Below, piece by piece: positions 8,588 through 16,327 of a stretch of 64,000 nt of DNA; positions within the stretch are counted from its first letter, which is position 1, and each line of letters starts with the position of its first letter. The position numbers and the translations under genes were made by a program. This DNA is from Kordia sp. TARA_039_SRF (lineage in GTDB: Bacteria > Bacteroidota > Bacteroidia > Flavobacteriales > Flavobacteriaceae), in NCBI GenBank assembly GCA_006383075.2, contig SMNH02000002.1, positions 445,127 through 509,126 of the forward strand, given 5' to 3'. The notes under the pieces are model-generated. The model was given only the letters and a program-made list of their open reading frames with translations, did no database searches and was not told the DNA's origin.

Positions 8588-8595
8588 CAAACATA
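8588..8595 (-). promoter_or_regulatory. TAnnTTTG promoter for speA
   Basis: On the minus strand TATGTTTG matches the bacteroidotal -7 box TAnnTTTG exactly. A TTTTTTG run lies 15 bases upstream as a possible -33 box; the spacing is shorter than the usual 17-23. It places transcription start near 8581, making a leader of about 287 bases. Confidence 0.55.
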
Positions 8596-8808
8596 CACAA
8601 AAAATGAATTCAAAAAACTTTTTTTAATTTTTTTTACACTTTTTTCGAAACAACCTTACAACATTCTGATACACAAAAATATAACACTAAAAAAACTAAC
8701 AGCATTTCTATAAAAAGGAACACGAAAAATATTTTCTAAAAAAAGTATAAAAAATAATTGTCATGTTTATTTTTTAGTTACTTTCGCTATAGCTTTTAGC
8801 TGACATTT

Positions 8809-8967
8809 ATGAATTATATGTATGATTTCGGGTTGTTGGAAATTAGGAAGTCAAATCCAATAACAGCTTTTAGAATAAGTAACCGAAACTTAAAGCTAAC
8901 TTCCGTTAAAAACTTCATTTTAAAACATATAGACACTACTGTAGTCGTCATATACATTCGCGCGTAA
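8809..8967 (+). CDS. possible small ORF, unknown
   Basis: A 52-codon frame begins with ATG at 8809 in the otherwise gene-free 8600-9161 stretch and encodes a moderately basic peptide (MNYMYDFGLLEIRKSNP...). A TACTTTCG box about 30 bases before it resembles a weak -7 element. No family is recognised and there is no signal peptide or leader motif. It could be chance in AT-rich DNA. The remaining bases 8968-9161 show nothing I can interpret. Confidence 0.2.
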   Translation: MNYMYDFGLLEIRKSNPITAFRISNRNLKLTSVKNFILKHIDTTVVVIYIRA

Positions 8968-9161
8968 TTCCTTTTCAACAGATTGGGAAGTATATATTTC
9001 ATCAATACTTATCTATTTTAATTTTAAGAGAAAAAAACGTTCTTAAAAACTGTCAACTACTTGTCCGTTCTTCCAGAGAAGAATGTACTAGAGATTTCCG
9101 AACTCTACTTGACATACGCTATCGGACACTAATAAAAAATAATTTTAAAAAATATAGTATC

Positions 9162-9464
9162 ATGAAAACAATCACAATTATTACCAGCATTCTTCTTTTC
9201 CTTTTTGCGCCTGTTGACGAAACTAAAACTATTGAAGCAACCTACGACGGATATGAAGACGGAACGTATTATTTTACAGATAGCAACGACGACCTTTTTG
9301 AATTTCAACAAGTAGAAAAAGCGGTCTTAAAAGAATTCGATTTAATGAGCAATACCTTTGAAAATAAAAAATTTAAAGTAACTTATAAAACCGTTGAAGA
9401 AGAAGTGGACGACGAAGAGTACACAAGCTACGTTATCACCGCTTTAACATTAATCAAAGAGTAA
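9162..9464 (+). CDS. small secreted acidic protein, unknown
   Basis: The 100-residue protein has a hydrophobic N-terminal segment (TIITSILLFLFAPV, residues 4-17) consistent with a signal peptide, followed by a beta-rich, acidic domain with repeated Tyr/Phe and a Glu-rich loop (EEEVDDEEY). No family recognised. It is a single-gene unit closed by a strong hairpin terminator 8 bases after the stop, and an A-rich region precedes the ATG. Confidence 0.6.
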   Translation: MKTITIITSILLFLFAPVDETKTIEATYDGYEDGTYYFTDSNDDLFEFQQVEKAVLKEFDLMSNTFENKKFKVTYKTVEEEVDDEEYTSYVITALTLIKE

Positions 9465-9471
9465 CACTCAC

Positions 9472-9507
9472 CATCTAGGAAACTCACAATTTCCTAGATG
9501 CTTTTAC
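9472..9507 (+). terminator. hairpin terminator
   Basis: CATCTAGGAAA at 9472-9482 pairs perfectly with TTTCCTAGATG at 9490-9500 over a 7-base loop, followed by CTTTTACTG. It ends the small secreted protein gene. Confidence 0.75.
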
Positions 9508-9565
9508 TGAGTTTTGAAACAAATTTTTCATCTAATTCATCACAAAAAAATCAATAAACAAAAAA

Positions 9566-10993
9566 ATGATTATTCAACCTAATGACTTTGAGCCAACAGA
9601 TCACTGGTATCCAAAAGCTTTAAACGCTACCATACACCCTATGGTACATTTCTTTTTTAATTTAGACAGAGAACGCATTATTACGAGATACTGTCACATG
9701 CATCCTTCCGTAAGTCGTGAAAAATTGAGAGCTATTCTCAACTATAAATGTAAATATTTCCAATGGGGCGGCGCGGATTTGTTAAACGTAACCTCATCAG
9801 GCGCGAAACGACAAATGGTGGTGATTGAAAATAACTCTTGCCCTTCTGGTCAGAAATCCATGCCTTTATTAGACGATAATGACGAACAAGGAAGTTACCG
9901 ATTGATGGTTGAGCGCACTTTTAAACCTTTTATTAAAAAAATTAAAGATGTAAAAGGCGGTTTGGCTGTTATTTATGATAAAAATGAAATTGAAGTGTTC
10001 GGATATGCCAAAGTCATTGCCGATGTGATGAATGAACCTGTACATTGTGTTCCTTTTTACAAAGACGATAAAAACCCAAAAGTGTATTTTGAAGACGGAA
10101 TTATGTACATTAAAGAAGATAACGACAAAGAAGCGTTACCAATGCGCGCCGCTTTTCGTTATTTGACACAAAAACCGTGGAACAGATTGCCATTAAACAC
10201 CAAAACAAAAATATTAAATCCGACGATTGTATGTTTGGCTGGCGGACGAAATAAAATGGTGGCTGCCAAAGCGTACGATATTTTTAATGCAGAATTGAAA
10301 GCACACGGTTTAAAGATAAATACGCCTGAAACCATTTGGGACGTTCGTAAAGAGGAAATTCCGTTGTGGGTCAATAAAATGGGCGGACAAGCGGTTATCA
10401 AAGTTCCGTATAGCAATGCTGGACAAGGCGTATACACAATTATCAATGAAAAGGAATTGGATGATTTTATGGAACTTGAGTTTGATTACGACTTGTTCAT
10501 CATTCAAAGCTTGATTGGTAATTCCAATTGGAGCAGCGTTACTTCTTCGGGGAAATTGTATCATGTAGGAATGATTCCGAACCAGAAAAACGAAACATAC
10601 ATTGCAGATATTCGCTTGATGGTGAGCGCGACTAAAAACGGAATTTTACCATTAGTAGCGTATGCGCGTAGAGCCAAAGCGCCATTAAAAGACCATATTG
10701 ATGGCGGCTCTGACAGCTGGGAAATGTTGGGAACAAACTTATCGTTTAAAGAAACAGATGGTTCTTGGGGAAGCGATGCCAAACGATTATTACTCATGGA
10801 TCGACGCGATTTTAACAAATTAGGACTAGGATTAGACGATTTAATCGAAGCGTATATTCAAACTGTATTATCAACTGTTGCAATTGATAAAATGGCGAAA
10901 ACCTTGATTAATACAAAAGGTGTGTTTAAATATGACCTTTTCAAAAGTTTAAACAACGACCAAGGTTTGTTAGACGAAATTAAAATTCGTTAA
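9566..10993 (+). CDS. ATP-grasp-like ligase, first gene of a three-gene operon
   Basis: The 475-residue protein is not an obvious member of a named family, but its C-terminal half has the marks of an ATP-grasp fold: a Gly-rich loop after a Lys strand in VIKVPYSNAGQGVYTI (about residues 279-294), and a later IADIRLMVSA strand resembling the DxR segment that binds ATP-Mg. The N-terminal half (1-220) has unknown function and a conserved-looking Cys motif (ENNSCPSGQKS). ATP-grasp enzymes join a carboxylate to an amine through an acylphosphate. Its stop overlaps the next start in TAATG, so it is translationally coupled to a second ATP-grasp gene. Product unknown. Confidence 0.65.
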   Translation: MIIQPNDFEPTDHWYPKALNATIHPMVHFFFNLDRERIITRYCHMHPSVSREKLRAILNYKCKYFQWGGADLLNVTSSGAKRQMVVIENNSCPSGQKSMPLLDDNDEQGSYRLMVERTFKPFIKKIKDVKGGLAVIYDKNEIEVFGYAKVIADVMNEPVHCVPFYKDDKNPKVYFEDGIMYIKEDNDKEALPMRAAFRYLTQKPWNRLPLNTKTKILNPTIVCLAGGRNKMVAAKAYDIFNAELKAHGLKINTPETIWDVRKEEIPLWVNKMGGQAVIKVPYSNAGQGVYTIINEKELDDFMELEFDYDLFIIQSLIGNSNWSSVTSSGKLYHVGMIPNQKNETYIADIRLMVSATKNGILPLVAYARRAKAPLKDHIDGGSDSWEMLGTNLSFKETDGSWGSDAKRLLLMDRRDFNKLGLGLDDLIEAYIQTVLSTVAIDKMAKTLINTKGVFKYDLFKSLNNDQGLLDEIKIR

Positions 10994-12000
10994 TGAAAAC
11001 ATACAACATACTCATCATTACCGATCATACGAATCACAGCGTACAAAACTCTGTGTACGTGATGGCAAGCGAATTTCCCAATCATGAATTGGTGGCTTCG
11101 GTTGACATTGCTTCTTTGGGAATTCCGCAAAATGAATCGTTTTTAGAAGATAGAAACACTTCAACGTTGTGGGTAAATCCTGTGGATACTTCGTTTCAGT
11201 TTACGGAAGATGGTACATTTTTTTACAACAATCTCACCGAAAAAAGTATTGAAGCATACGATTTTGTTTGGTTGCGATTGCCGCCGCCGTTAAGTTCTGC
11301 ACAATTGACATTTTTAAAAGAAGTTTGCCAACAGCAAGTGGTTATTAATAATCCTTCGGGAATTGAAATAGCAGGTACTAAAAAATACTTGCTCAATTTT
11401 CCGCAGTTGTGCGCGCCAATGCAGTTATGCACTACGGTAGATGATATCATTGATTTCACAGAAAAGCACGAGGAAATTGTACTCAAACCTATCAATTCCT
11501 ACGGCGGAAAAGGCATTGTAAAGCTAGACCGTGAAAATGTATGGGAAGGTAATAAATTGCTTTCTAAGCTTGACTTTTTTAACGAATTACACAAAAATCC
11601 GTTTGAGTATTTAGCCGTAAAGTTTTTAAAAAATGTGCATGAAGGCGATAAAAGAATTGTAGTGATTAACGGAGAAATTCTTGGTGCTACATTACGCATG
11701 CCTGCTTCTGATTCGTGGTTGTGTAATATTTCTAGTGGCGGAACTCCCGCAGATACCATCATCACACCAGAAGAATTGGAAATGGTACACACTGTAAATC
11801 CGTTTCTGAAAAAATTGGGCATTGCCATGTACGGACTTGACACGCTCACGAACGATGCAGGCAAAAGAATCCTCTCTGAAATTAACGTCACCAGTGTTGG
11901 CGGCGTATATCAATTTCACCAGAAAGAAGGTCGTCCGCCCGTACAAAAAGCAGTGAATGAATTACTAAATTTTTTTATAGAAAAAGCGAATGAAAATTGA
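10993..12000 (+). CDS. glutathione-synthetase-like ATP-grasp ligase
   Basis: The 335-residue protein resembles GshB/RimK ATP-grasp ligases. The N-terminal third carries a WLRLPPP segment like the substrate-domain edge of GshB; VLKPINSYGGKGIVKL (about 154-169) is the ATP-binding strand-loop; GDKRIVVINGEILG and the following SSGGTP correspond to the ATP/metal segment; SEINVTSVGG is the catalytic C-terminal element. GshB joins gamma-glutamylcysteine and glycine, but Bacteroidota generally lack the classical glutathione pathway, so another amino-acid or peptide product is likely. It overlaps the upstream gene by 1 base and the downstream deacylase gene by 11 bases. Confidence 0.82.
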   Translation: MKTYNILIITDHTNHSVQNSVYVMASEFPNHELVASVDIASLGIPQNESFLEDRNTSTLWVNPVDTSFQFTEDGTFFYNNLTEKSIEAYDFVWLRLPPPLSSAQLTFLKEVCQQQVVINNPSGIEIAGTKKYLLNFPQLCAPMQLCTTVDDIIDFTEKHEEIVLKPINSYGGKGIVKLDRENVWEGNKLLSKLDFFNELHKNPFEYLAVKFLKNVHEGDKRIVVINGEILGATLRMPASDSWLCNISSGGTPADTIITPEELEMVHTVNPFLKKLGIAMYGLDTLTNDAGKRILSEINVTSVGGVYQFHQKEGRPPVQKAVNELLNFFIEKANEN

Positions 12001-12967
12001 TCAAAAACAAACACCAATTCATGTTGAGGAAATTGACATACAAAATATTCAAAAGGAATCGATTTCAAGATATTGGCTCAAAATAGCGGAAGACGGACTT
12101 GGAAAGCCCATTAGTATTCCTGTGATTGTTGCCAAAGGAAGAAACGAAGGTAAAGTGGTAGGAATTACTGCTGCAGTTCACGGAAACGAATTGAATGGAA
12201 TTTCTGTAATTCAAAAACTATTTGGCGAATTGGACGTTACCGAACTTCAAGGAACGATTGTCGGAATTCCTGTGGTGAATGTGCCTTCGTATATTAGAAA
12301 CAGACGGCGATTTATAGACGATGTCGATTTAAACCACATCATGCCTGGAAAGGAAAACGGCAATGTGAGTCAGGCATACACGTGGAGTTTTGTGCACAAA
12401 ATTCTCAATCAGTTTGATTATTTGGTCGATTTGCACACGGCAAGCAACGGACGTATCAATTCGTATTATGTACGGGCAGATATGAAAGATGCGACAGTTC
12501 AAAAAATGGCATTGCTGCAAAATGCGCAGATTATTGTGCACAATCCGCCAAGTGATGGCACTTTGCGTGGAACTGCGAACGAATTGGGAATTCCTGCCAT
12601 TACGATGGAAGTTGGGAATCCGAACTTATTCCAAAAAGGCTTGATTCGCGATGGATTGACAGGAATTTACAACTTACTCAGCGTTTTTAATATTCTCGAT
12701 TGCGAAGTGGAAGAAGCGGAAGAAAGTGCTGTTTTGTGTAAAAAATCGTATTGGATTTACACGGCAAAAGGTGGCTTACTCACGGTTCATTCCCGCTTGA
12801 CGGATATTGTAGAAAAAGGAGAAAAAGTAGCAACTTTACGCAATATTTTTGGTGATATTACCGAAGAATACTTTGCGCCAGAAAAAGGTGTGATTATTGG
12901 AAAAAATGTAAATCCAGTCTCGCAAACTGGAGGACGTATTTTGCATTTGGGAATTTTGGAAAACTAG
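11990..12967 (+). CDS. succinylglutamate desuccinylase/aspartoacylase-family zinc hydrolase
   Basis: The 325-residue protein belongs to the AstE/AspA branch of zinc carboxypeptidases. HGNELNG (about residues 64-70) carries the first His and Glu zinc ligands, DLHTAS (about 147-152) the third, and a Glu-containing TMEVGNP segment supplies the likely catalytic base. A C-terminal barrel-sandwich domain (from about 235) is typical. The family removes acyl groups from N-acyl amino acids. It overlaps the ATP-grasp gene by 11 bases, so the two ligases and this amidohydrolase probably act on the same metabolite, one making and the other trimming an amide bond. Confidence 0.85.
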   Translation: MKIDQKQTPIHVEEIDIQNIQKESISRYWLKIAEDGLGKPISIPVIVAKGRNEGKVVGITAAVHGNELNGISVIQKLFGELDVTELQGTIVGIPVVNVPSYIRNRRRFIDDVDLNHIMPGKENGNVSQAYTWSFVHKILNQFDYLVDLHTASNGRINSYYVRADMKDATVQKMALLQNAQIIVHNPPSDGTLRGTANELGIPAITMEVGNPNLFQKGLIRDGLTGIYNLLSVFNILDCEVEEAEESAVLCKKSYWIYTAKGGLLTVHSRLTDIVEKGEKVATLRNIFGDITEEYFAPEKGVIIGKNVNPVSQTGGRILHLGILEN

Positions 12968-12978
12968 GTTTTTGATGT

Positions 12979-13050
12979 ACGATTGTAGATTAACGATTTT
13001 TGATTTTTTTTACTGTTGTGGGAAGCTGAATCAAGTTTGGCTTGACGATG
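12979..13050 (+). repeat. intergenic repeat copy 1 with TCAAG-loop hairpin
   Basis: This copy begins ACGATTGTAGATTAACGATT, continues through a T-run and ends with the hairpin AAGCTGAA-TCAAG-TTTGGCTT at 13023-13043. As RNA all eight pairs form, two of them as G-U wobbles. The second copy lies at 14816-14889 on the other side of the next gene in the same orientation. The two copies are alignable along about 72 bases. Confidence 0.7.
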
Positions 13051-13062
13051 TTTTAATGGTGA

Positions 13063-13105
13063 ATTCCTACCTTACTTCGACAAGCTCAGTACAAATCGTA
13101 GGAAT
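13063..13105. repeat. REP-like hairpin with CTTCGACAAGCTCAG core
   Basis: ATTCCTAC at 13063-13070 pairs perfectly with GTAGGAAT at 13098-13105. The loop contains CTTCGACAAGCTCAG (13075-13089), the same core that recurs, with one change or inverted, near 16310 and at 26864-26878. Confidence 0.6.
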
Positions 13106-13233
13106 GAAAAACAAAAAAAATCAACTGCTCAACTATTAGAAAGAACATGTTTACTCATTCAAAAGGTGGGTTTACATTTTCTTTGTTTCTCATAATTCTT
13201 GCATTACGTAGTTTTGAGAACAATTCAAAACCA

Positions 13234-14802
13234 ATGACACTGTCTAAAATCAAATTCCTAAGCAGTTTTTTACTCTTTTATTGTTGTCTACAGAGTGCGG
13301 CACAACATACCATACAAAGTTCTAATATTGACTTAATAACGATTGAGAAAAATGGTAGACCAGCACTTTATAAAAAATTGGATTCACTGCATTATCAAGA
13401 AGTAGTTTTTGAATTGTACGATGATATAGATGATATTTCACTTAAAGGTAAAATTCATAAAGATGAATTCGCTGTCAATGAAACGTTGTACGACACTTTA
13501 ACACTTTCGCAAATACGAAAAAATCATACGTTTATCATTCATGAAAGCGAGATTGCTCCAGTTACGTATCCTTACAATCTACATACTAATTGGGAAAAAA
13601 CGTATACTTCTTATGAAACTCAATACAAAAATATATTTCAAGTCGTTAATAAATATATTGCTGTTTCACATCATTTCTATAGGAGAAAATCAAAAAATAC
13701 AACTCAAAAATACACAAGGAAAACTTTGGGTAGCAGATTTAAGTTTATAGTCTGTGTTGAATTTGGTAACGACAAAAAACTGATACTTTTATTTAATTCG
13801 TATGATGTAAGCGACTTGTTTCTTATTGCGAATAACAAGACAATTCCATTAGAATTCTTCAGCAACAGCGCTACTTTCAAAGAAACAACAAATACAAGTT
13901 ATGACTTTTTGAAGTATGAACAATATAGAGATTTTACTTTTCGTTATTTTTACAGAATTCATCAAACTAAAGACGAATTGTACGAAGTTCGTACACTCTT
14001 AGGAGACAAATTGCTTCCAGGTAGCTATGATATGATTGAGCATAGCGATTTTTTTATAATTGCAAAAAAGAATCATAAATACACTGTTTTTGATACTTCT
14101 GGACACGAAATTCCACTCGGAAACATATACGATTACTATCTTCACTACGATATTTTGGAGCTTTTAACGGAAGATGGTGCGTTTTTTTATCACTTTAACG
14201 AAAATCGTCCCGACAGTATTCCGAATTCCACATTAACAATTTGCGGTCACGCGACTTATAAAAAGTATGAGATTGATTCAAAAACTAAAAGACATATATA
14301 CGTAACTTCAACTTCCAACCGAGACTGGAACAAAGTTCAAAAAGTAATTTTTCGCAATCTTCCCAAAGAAGAAGAAATCTATTTTACGGGAGATAAAAAC
14401 GCAATCTATATTTATGGTTTTGAATCTTTAGATAGTGAAAAAAAACAACATCTATTAAAAATAAAAAAAGACAATCGTTACGGAATACGTTCATATAATT
14501 ATTATTTTCCAGATACATCTGCCGCAACAGATACAATTTTCTCACAAAAACAATTGATGTACAAAAACCCTTTTTTAGCAGATACCAAACTGGAACTTCC
14601 TGCGCGTTTTGACAGCATTACCAAAGAGGAAAATGGGTTGATTCGTTTTTATAAAAAAGGCAAGATTGGGATTTTCCCTTCACACAAATCCGTTCAATAC
14701 AAAAGCTTAGAAAAAGTAACAGATTGTTTTTACCGAATTCGAAGAAGAAACAAAAAAGGCTGGCTGAATATTAAAACCATGGAAGAATATTTTTTTGATT
14801 AA
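13234..14802 (+). CDS. secreted WG-repeat-like protein, unknown
   Basis: I place the start at the ATG at 13234 because it gives a clean signal peptide (MTLSKIKFLSSFLLFYCCLQ, cleavage near SAAQ). An in-frame ATG 87 bases upstream would add 29 residues before that signal and start in repeat-derived sequence. The mature protein (about 500 residues) contains segments resembling WG repeats: SYDMIEHSDFFIIAKK, HKYTVFDTSGHEIPLG near the middle, and RRRNKKGWLNIKTMEEYFFD at the C-terminus. Such repeats are seen in surface-exposed proteins of Bacteroidota; the function is unknown. The gene sits alone between two copies of a ~75 bp repeat. Confidence 0.6.
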   Translation: MTLSKIKFLSSFLLFYCCLQSAAQHTIQSSNIDLITIEKNGRPALYKKLDSLHYQEVVFELYDDIDDISLKGKIHKDEFAVNETLYDTLTLSQIRKNHTFIIHESEIAPVTYPYNLHTNWEKTYTSYETQYKNIFQVVNKYIAVSHHFYRRKSKNTTQKYTRKTLGSRFKFIVCVEFGNDKKLILLFNSYDVSDLFLIANNKTIPLEFFSNSATFKETTNTSYDFLKYEQYRDFTFRYFYRIHQTKDELYEVRTLLGDKLLPGSYDMIEHSDFFIIAKKNHKYTVFDTSGHEIPLGNIYDYYLHYDILELLTEDGAFFYHFNENRPDSIPNSTLTICGHATYKKYEIDSKTKRHIYVTSTSNRDWNKVQKVIFRNLPKEEEIYFTGDKNAIYIYGFESLDSEKKQHLLKIKKDNRYGIRSYNYYFPDTSAATDTIFSQKQLMYKNPFLADTKLELPARFDSITKEENGLIRFYKKGKIGIFPSHKSVQYKSLEKVTDCFYRIRRRNKKGWLNIKTMEEYFFD

Positions 14803-14815
14803 CGAGTTACGATTG

Positions 14816-14889
14816 ACGATTGTAAATTGACGATTTTAGATTTTTTTCTCAATGTTATGGGAAGCTGAATCAAGTTCAGCTTGACGATA
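14816..14889 (+). repeat. intergenic repeat copy 2 with TCAAG-loop hairpin
   Basis: This copy begins ACGATTGTAAATTGACGATT and ends in the perfect hairpin AAGCTGAA-TCAAG-TTCAGCTT at 14862-14882, followed by GACGAT. It is the direct-repeat partner of 12979-13050, and both copies start about 12 bases after a stop codon. Confidence 0.7.
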
Positions 14890-15107
14890 TATATTTACAA
14901 AGCATCAAAACCTCAACTACTAAAATATCAAAAGGCGAAGTCGACACCAATGCTACAAACGACCTAAAAGCAACGTTTCTTAAGTTGGAAAAGGCAGATG
15001 TCTACGATATGTACAGTATAGCTAGAAACATCAAAGTTCCAAAACCACAGAAATATATACGCATATCACAAAAACGGGTATTGAAAACATTAAAATCCTT
15101 TGGATGA
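14886..15107 (+). pseudogene. possible C-terminal remnant of a broken gene
   Basis: A frame without internal stops runs from the end of the repeat to a TGA at 15105-15107. It reads like real protein (for example LKATFLKLEKADVYDMYSIA, then PKPQKYIRIS) but has no plausible start, since its 5' end reads into the repeat hairpin. I take it as the truncated tail of an unknown gene whose front was lost or replaced when the repeat arrived. The following 126 bases up to the ATP-grasp gene show only an AT-rich stretch and a GCTATACATACGTTGTG motif. Confidence 0.3.
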
Positions 15108-15233
15108 TTTTGACTTTGAATGAGAATAGTGTACTTTTAAAAATAACTGAATTTTAATGGCTATAAAGGTTTGGTTATAGTAGAAATAACGGGAATTCAT
15201 GCTATACATACGTTGTGTTTAATTAAAACATAA

Positions 15234-16067
15234 ATGAGGAAAATACATTGGATATTGCAAAAAAACTTAATCAAGGAATCTGATTTACATGAAATTAAGA
15301 ATGCATTAAATGAAAGTAATACTTCGTTTGAAGAAGTAAAAGTTATTCCATTTTCTGATGAATTACCATTAATAAATGACAATAAAAATTTTAAAATTTT
15401 TTATGGCTCTACAACTTTGATATTAAATGCATATAAGAACACAAATTACAAAGAAGGAATATTTTACGATAAAGAAACATTTAGTTTAAAGAATTACTTT
15501 GACAAATGGAAAACCAATATGCTAAATTTCGATAGTGAAATTCTAACATTTAATGAAATTTTAAATAAAGATTTTAAGAAAGGAAATTGGTTTATAAGAC
15601 CTATTCATGATGACAAATCATTTTCAGGAAGAGTTATGAATAATGAAGAAATCGAACATCTTGAAAATAGTCTTGCTGATTCGAATAATCCCTATTTGAA
15701 TCCAGAAACGTTAGTTGCTATTTCAACACCTAAGTCTATTGCTAAAGAATGGAGACATTTCATAGTTGATAAAAAAGTTGTTTCGAGCAGTCGATATGCT
15801 GAATATGGGAAAGTATCTAAGTCAAGCGATGATGTGCCTTCAGATTTACTGGATTTTGTACAGGAACGATGCCAAGAATATGTACCAAATGATATTTTTG
15901 TTATGGATACATCAATTCATAATGATACATATAAAATTGTAGAATGTAACTGTTTTAATGATACAGGGTTTTACAAACACAATGTATCTAAAATAATTAA
16001 AGAAGTGAACAATCATATTGAAAATAAAAATAAGCACAACAACGGCAACCGCCGCACAACCCAATAA
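15234..16067 (+). CDS. ATP-grasp protein of the R2K/DUF4343 type
   Basis: The 277-residue protein resembles the ATP-grasp R2K clade (DUF4343). A KGNWFIRPIHDDKSFSGRV segment (about 116-134) contains the Arg-Pro strand and the residues that replace the usual Lys of the ATP site; EWRHFIVDKKVVSSSRY (about 179-195) is the DxR-like strand; and VMDTSIHNDTYKIVECNCFN carries the C-terminal metal-binding Glu and Asn. R2K proteins are found in phages and bacteria and are predicted to modify peptides or proteins; no substrate is known. The last twelve codons (KHNNGNRRTTQ region) read into a GC-richer CACAACAACGG repeat, suggesting the native C-terminus may be displaced. It stands alone in an accessory stretch. 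Confidence 0.75.
   Translation: MRKIHWILQKNLIKESDLHEIKNALNESNTSFEEVKVIPFSDELPLINDNKNFKIFYGSTTLILNAYKNTNYKEGIFYDKETFSLKNYFDKWKTNMLNFDSEILTFNEILNKDFKKGNWFIRPIHDDKSFSGRVMNNEEIEHLENSLADSNNPYLNPETLVAISTPKSIAKEWRHFIVDKKVVSSSRYAEYGKVSKSSDDVPSDLLDFVQERCQEYVPNDIFVMDTSIHNDTYKIVECNCFNDTGFYKHNVSKIIKEVNNHIENKNKHNNGNRRTTQ
16034..16060. repeat. GC-rich short repeat at the 3' end of the R2K gene
   Basis: The segment reads GCACAACAACGGCAACCGCC followed by GCACAAC; GCACAAC occurs at both ends of it. Its complement contains CGTTGTTGTG, partly matching CGTTGTG at 15211-15217 just before the gene. The two motifs bracket the R2K ATP-grasp gene in inverted orientation. The following 16068-16302 shows nothing else recognisable. 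Confidence 0.35.
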
Positions 16068-16302
16068 TTCTACAAAAAACAAGGCATTCTTAGTACTTTT
16101 GAGAGTGTCTTTCTTTTGAGTTTTCCTATTGACATTTAAAATTAGTACCGCTTACAATCCAGCTATAGTGACCAAATAGTGACTTTATTTTGAAAATGAC
16201 CAAAGCGAGTGACCTTGCTCCACTTTTTGCAGTTTTTGTGATAAATTTAAAGTCAAGTATTGCTGAAATTTGATGATAGAAATTGAGCAAAGCGAACAAA
16301 AA

Positions 16303-16327
16303 TGTAGCTGAGCCTGTCGAAGCTACA
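16303..16327. terminator. REP-core hairpin overlapping the ADH stop codon
   Basis: TGTAGCT at 16303-16309 pairs with AGCTACA at 16321-16327 over GAGCCTGTCGA. The stop codon of the minus-strand alcohol dehydrogenase lies in the stem. On the minus strand the stem is followed by CATTTTTG, so it can act as a terminator. The loop matches the CTGAGCYTGTCGAAG repeat core. Confidence 0.5.

Noticed and set aside
8814-9005. A 63-codon minus-strand frame in the gene-free region
   Set aside because: Composition like random AT-rich DNA, no plausible family, and it overlaps the slightly better plus-strand frame at 8809.
13147-13233. An N-terminal extension of the WG-repeat-like protein
   Set aside because: It places a second hydrophobic stretch before a clean signal peptide and begins next to a REP hairpin; the ATG at 13234 is better.
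16034-16060. An integron attC site at the end of the R2K gene
   Set aside because: GCACAAC does not fit the RYYYAAC/GTTRRRY core of attC, and no integrase is in the window.
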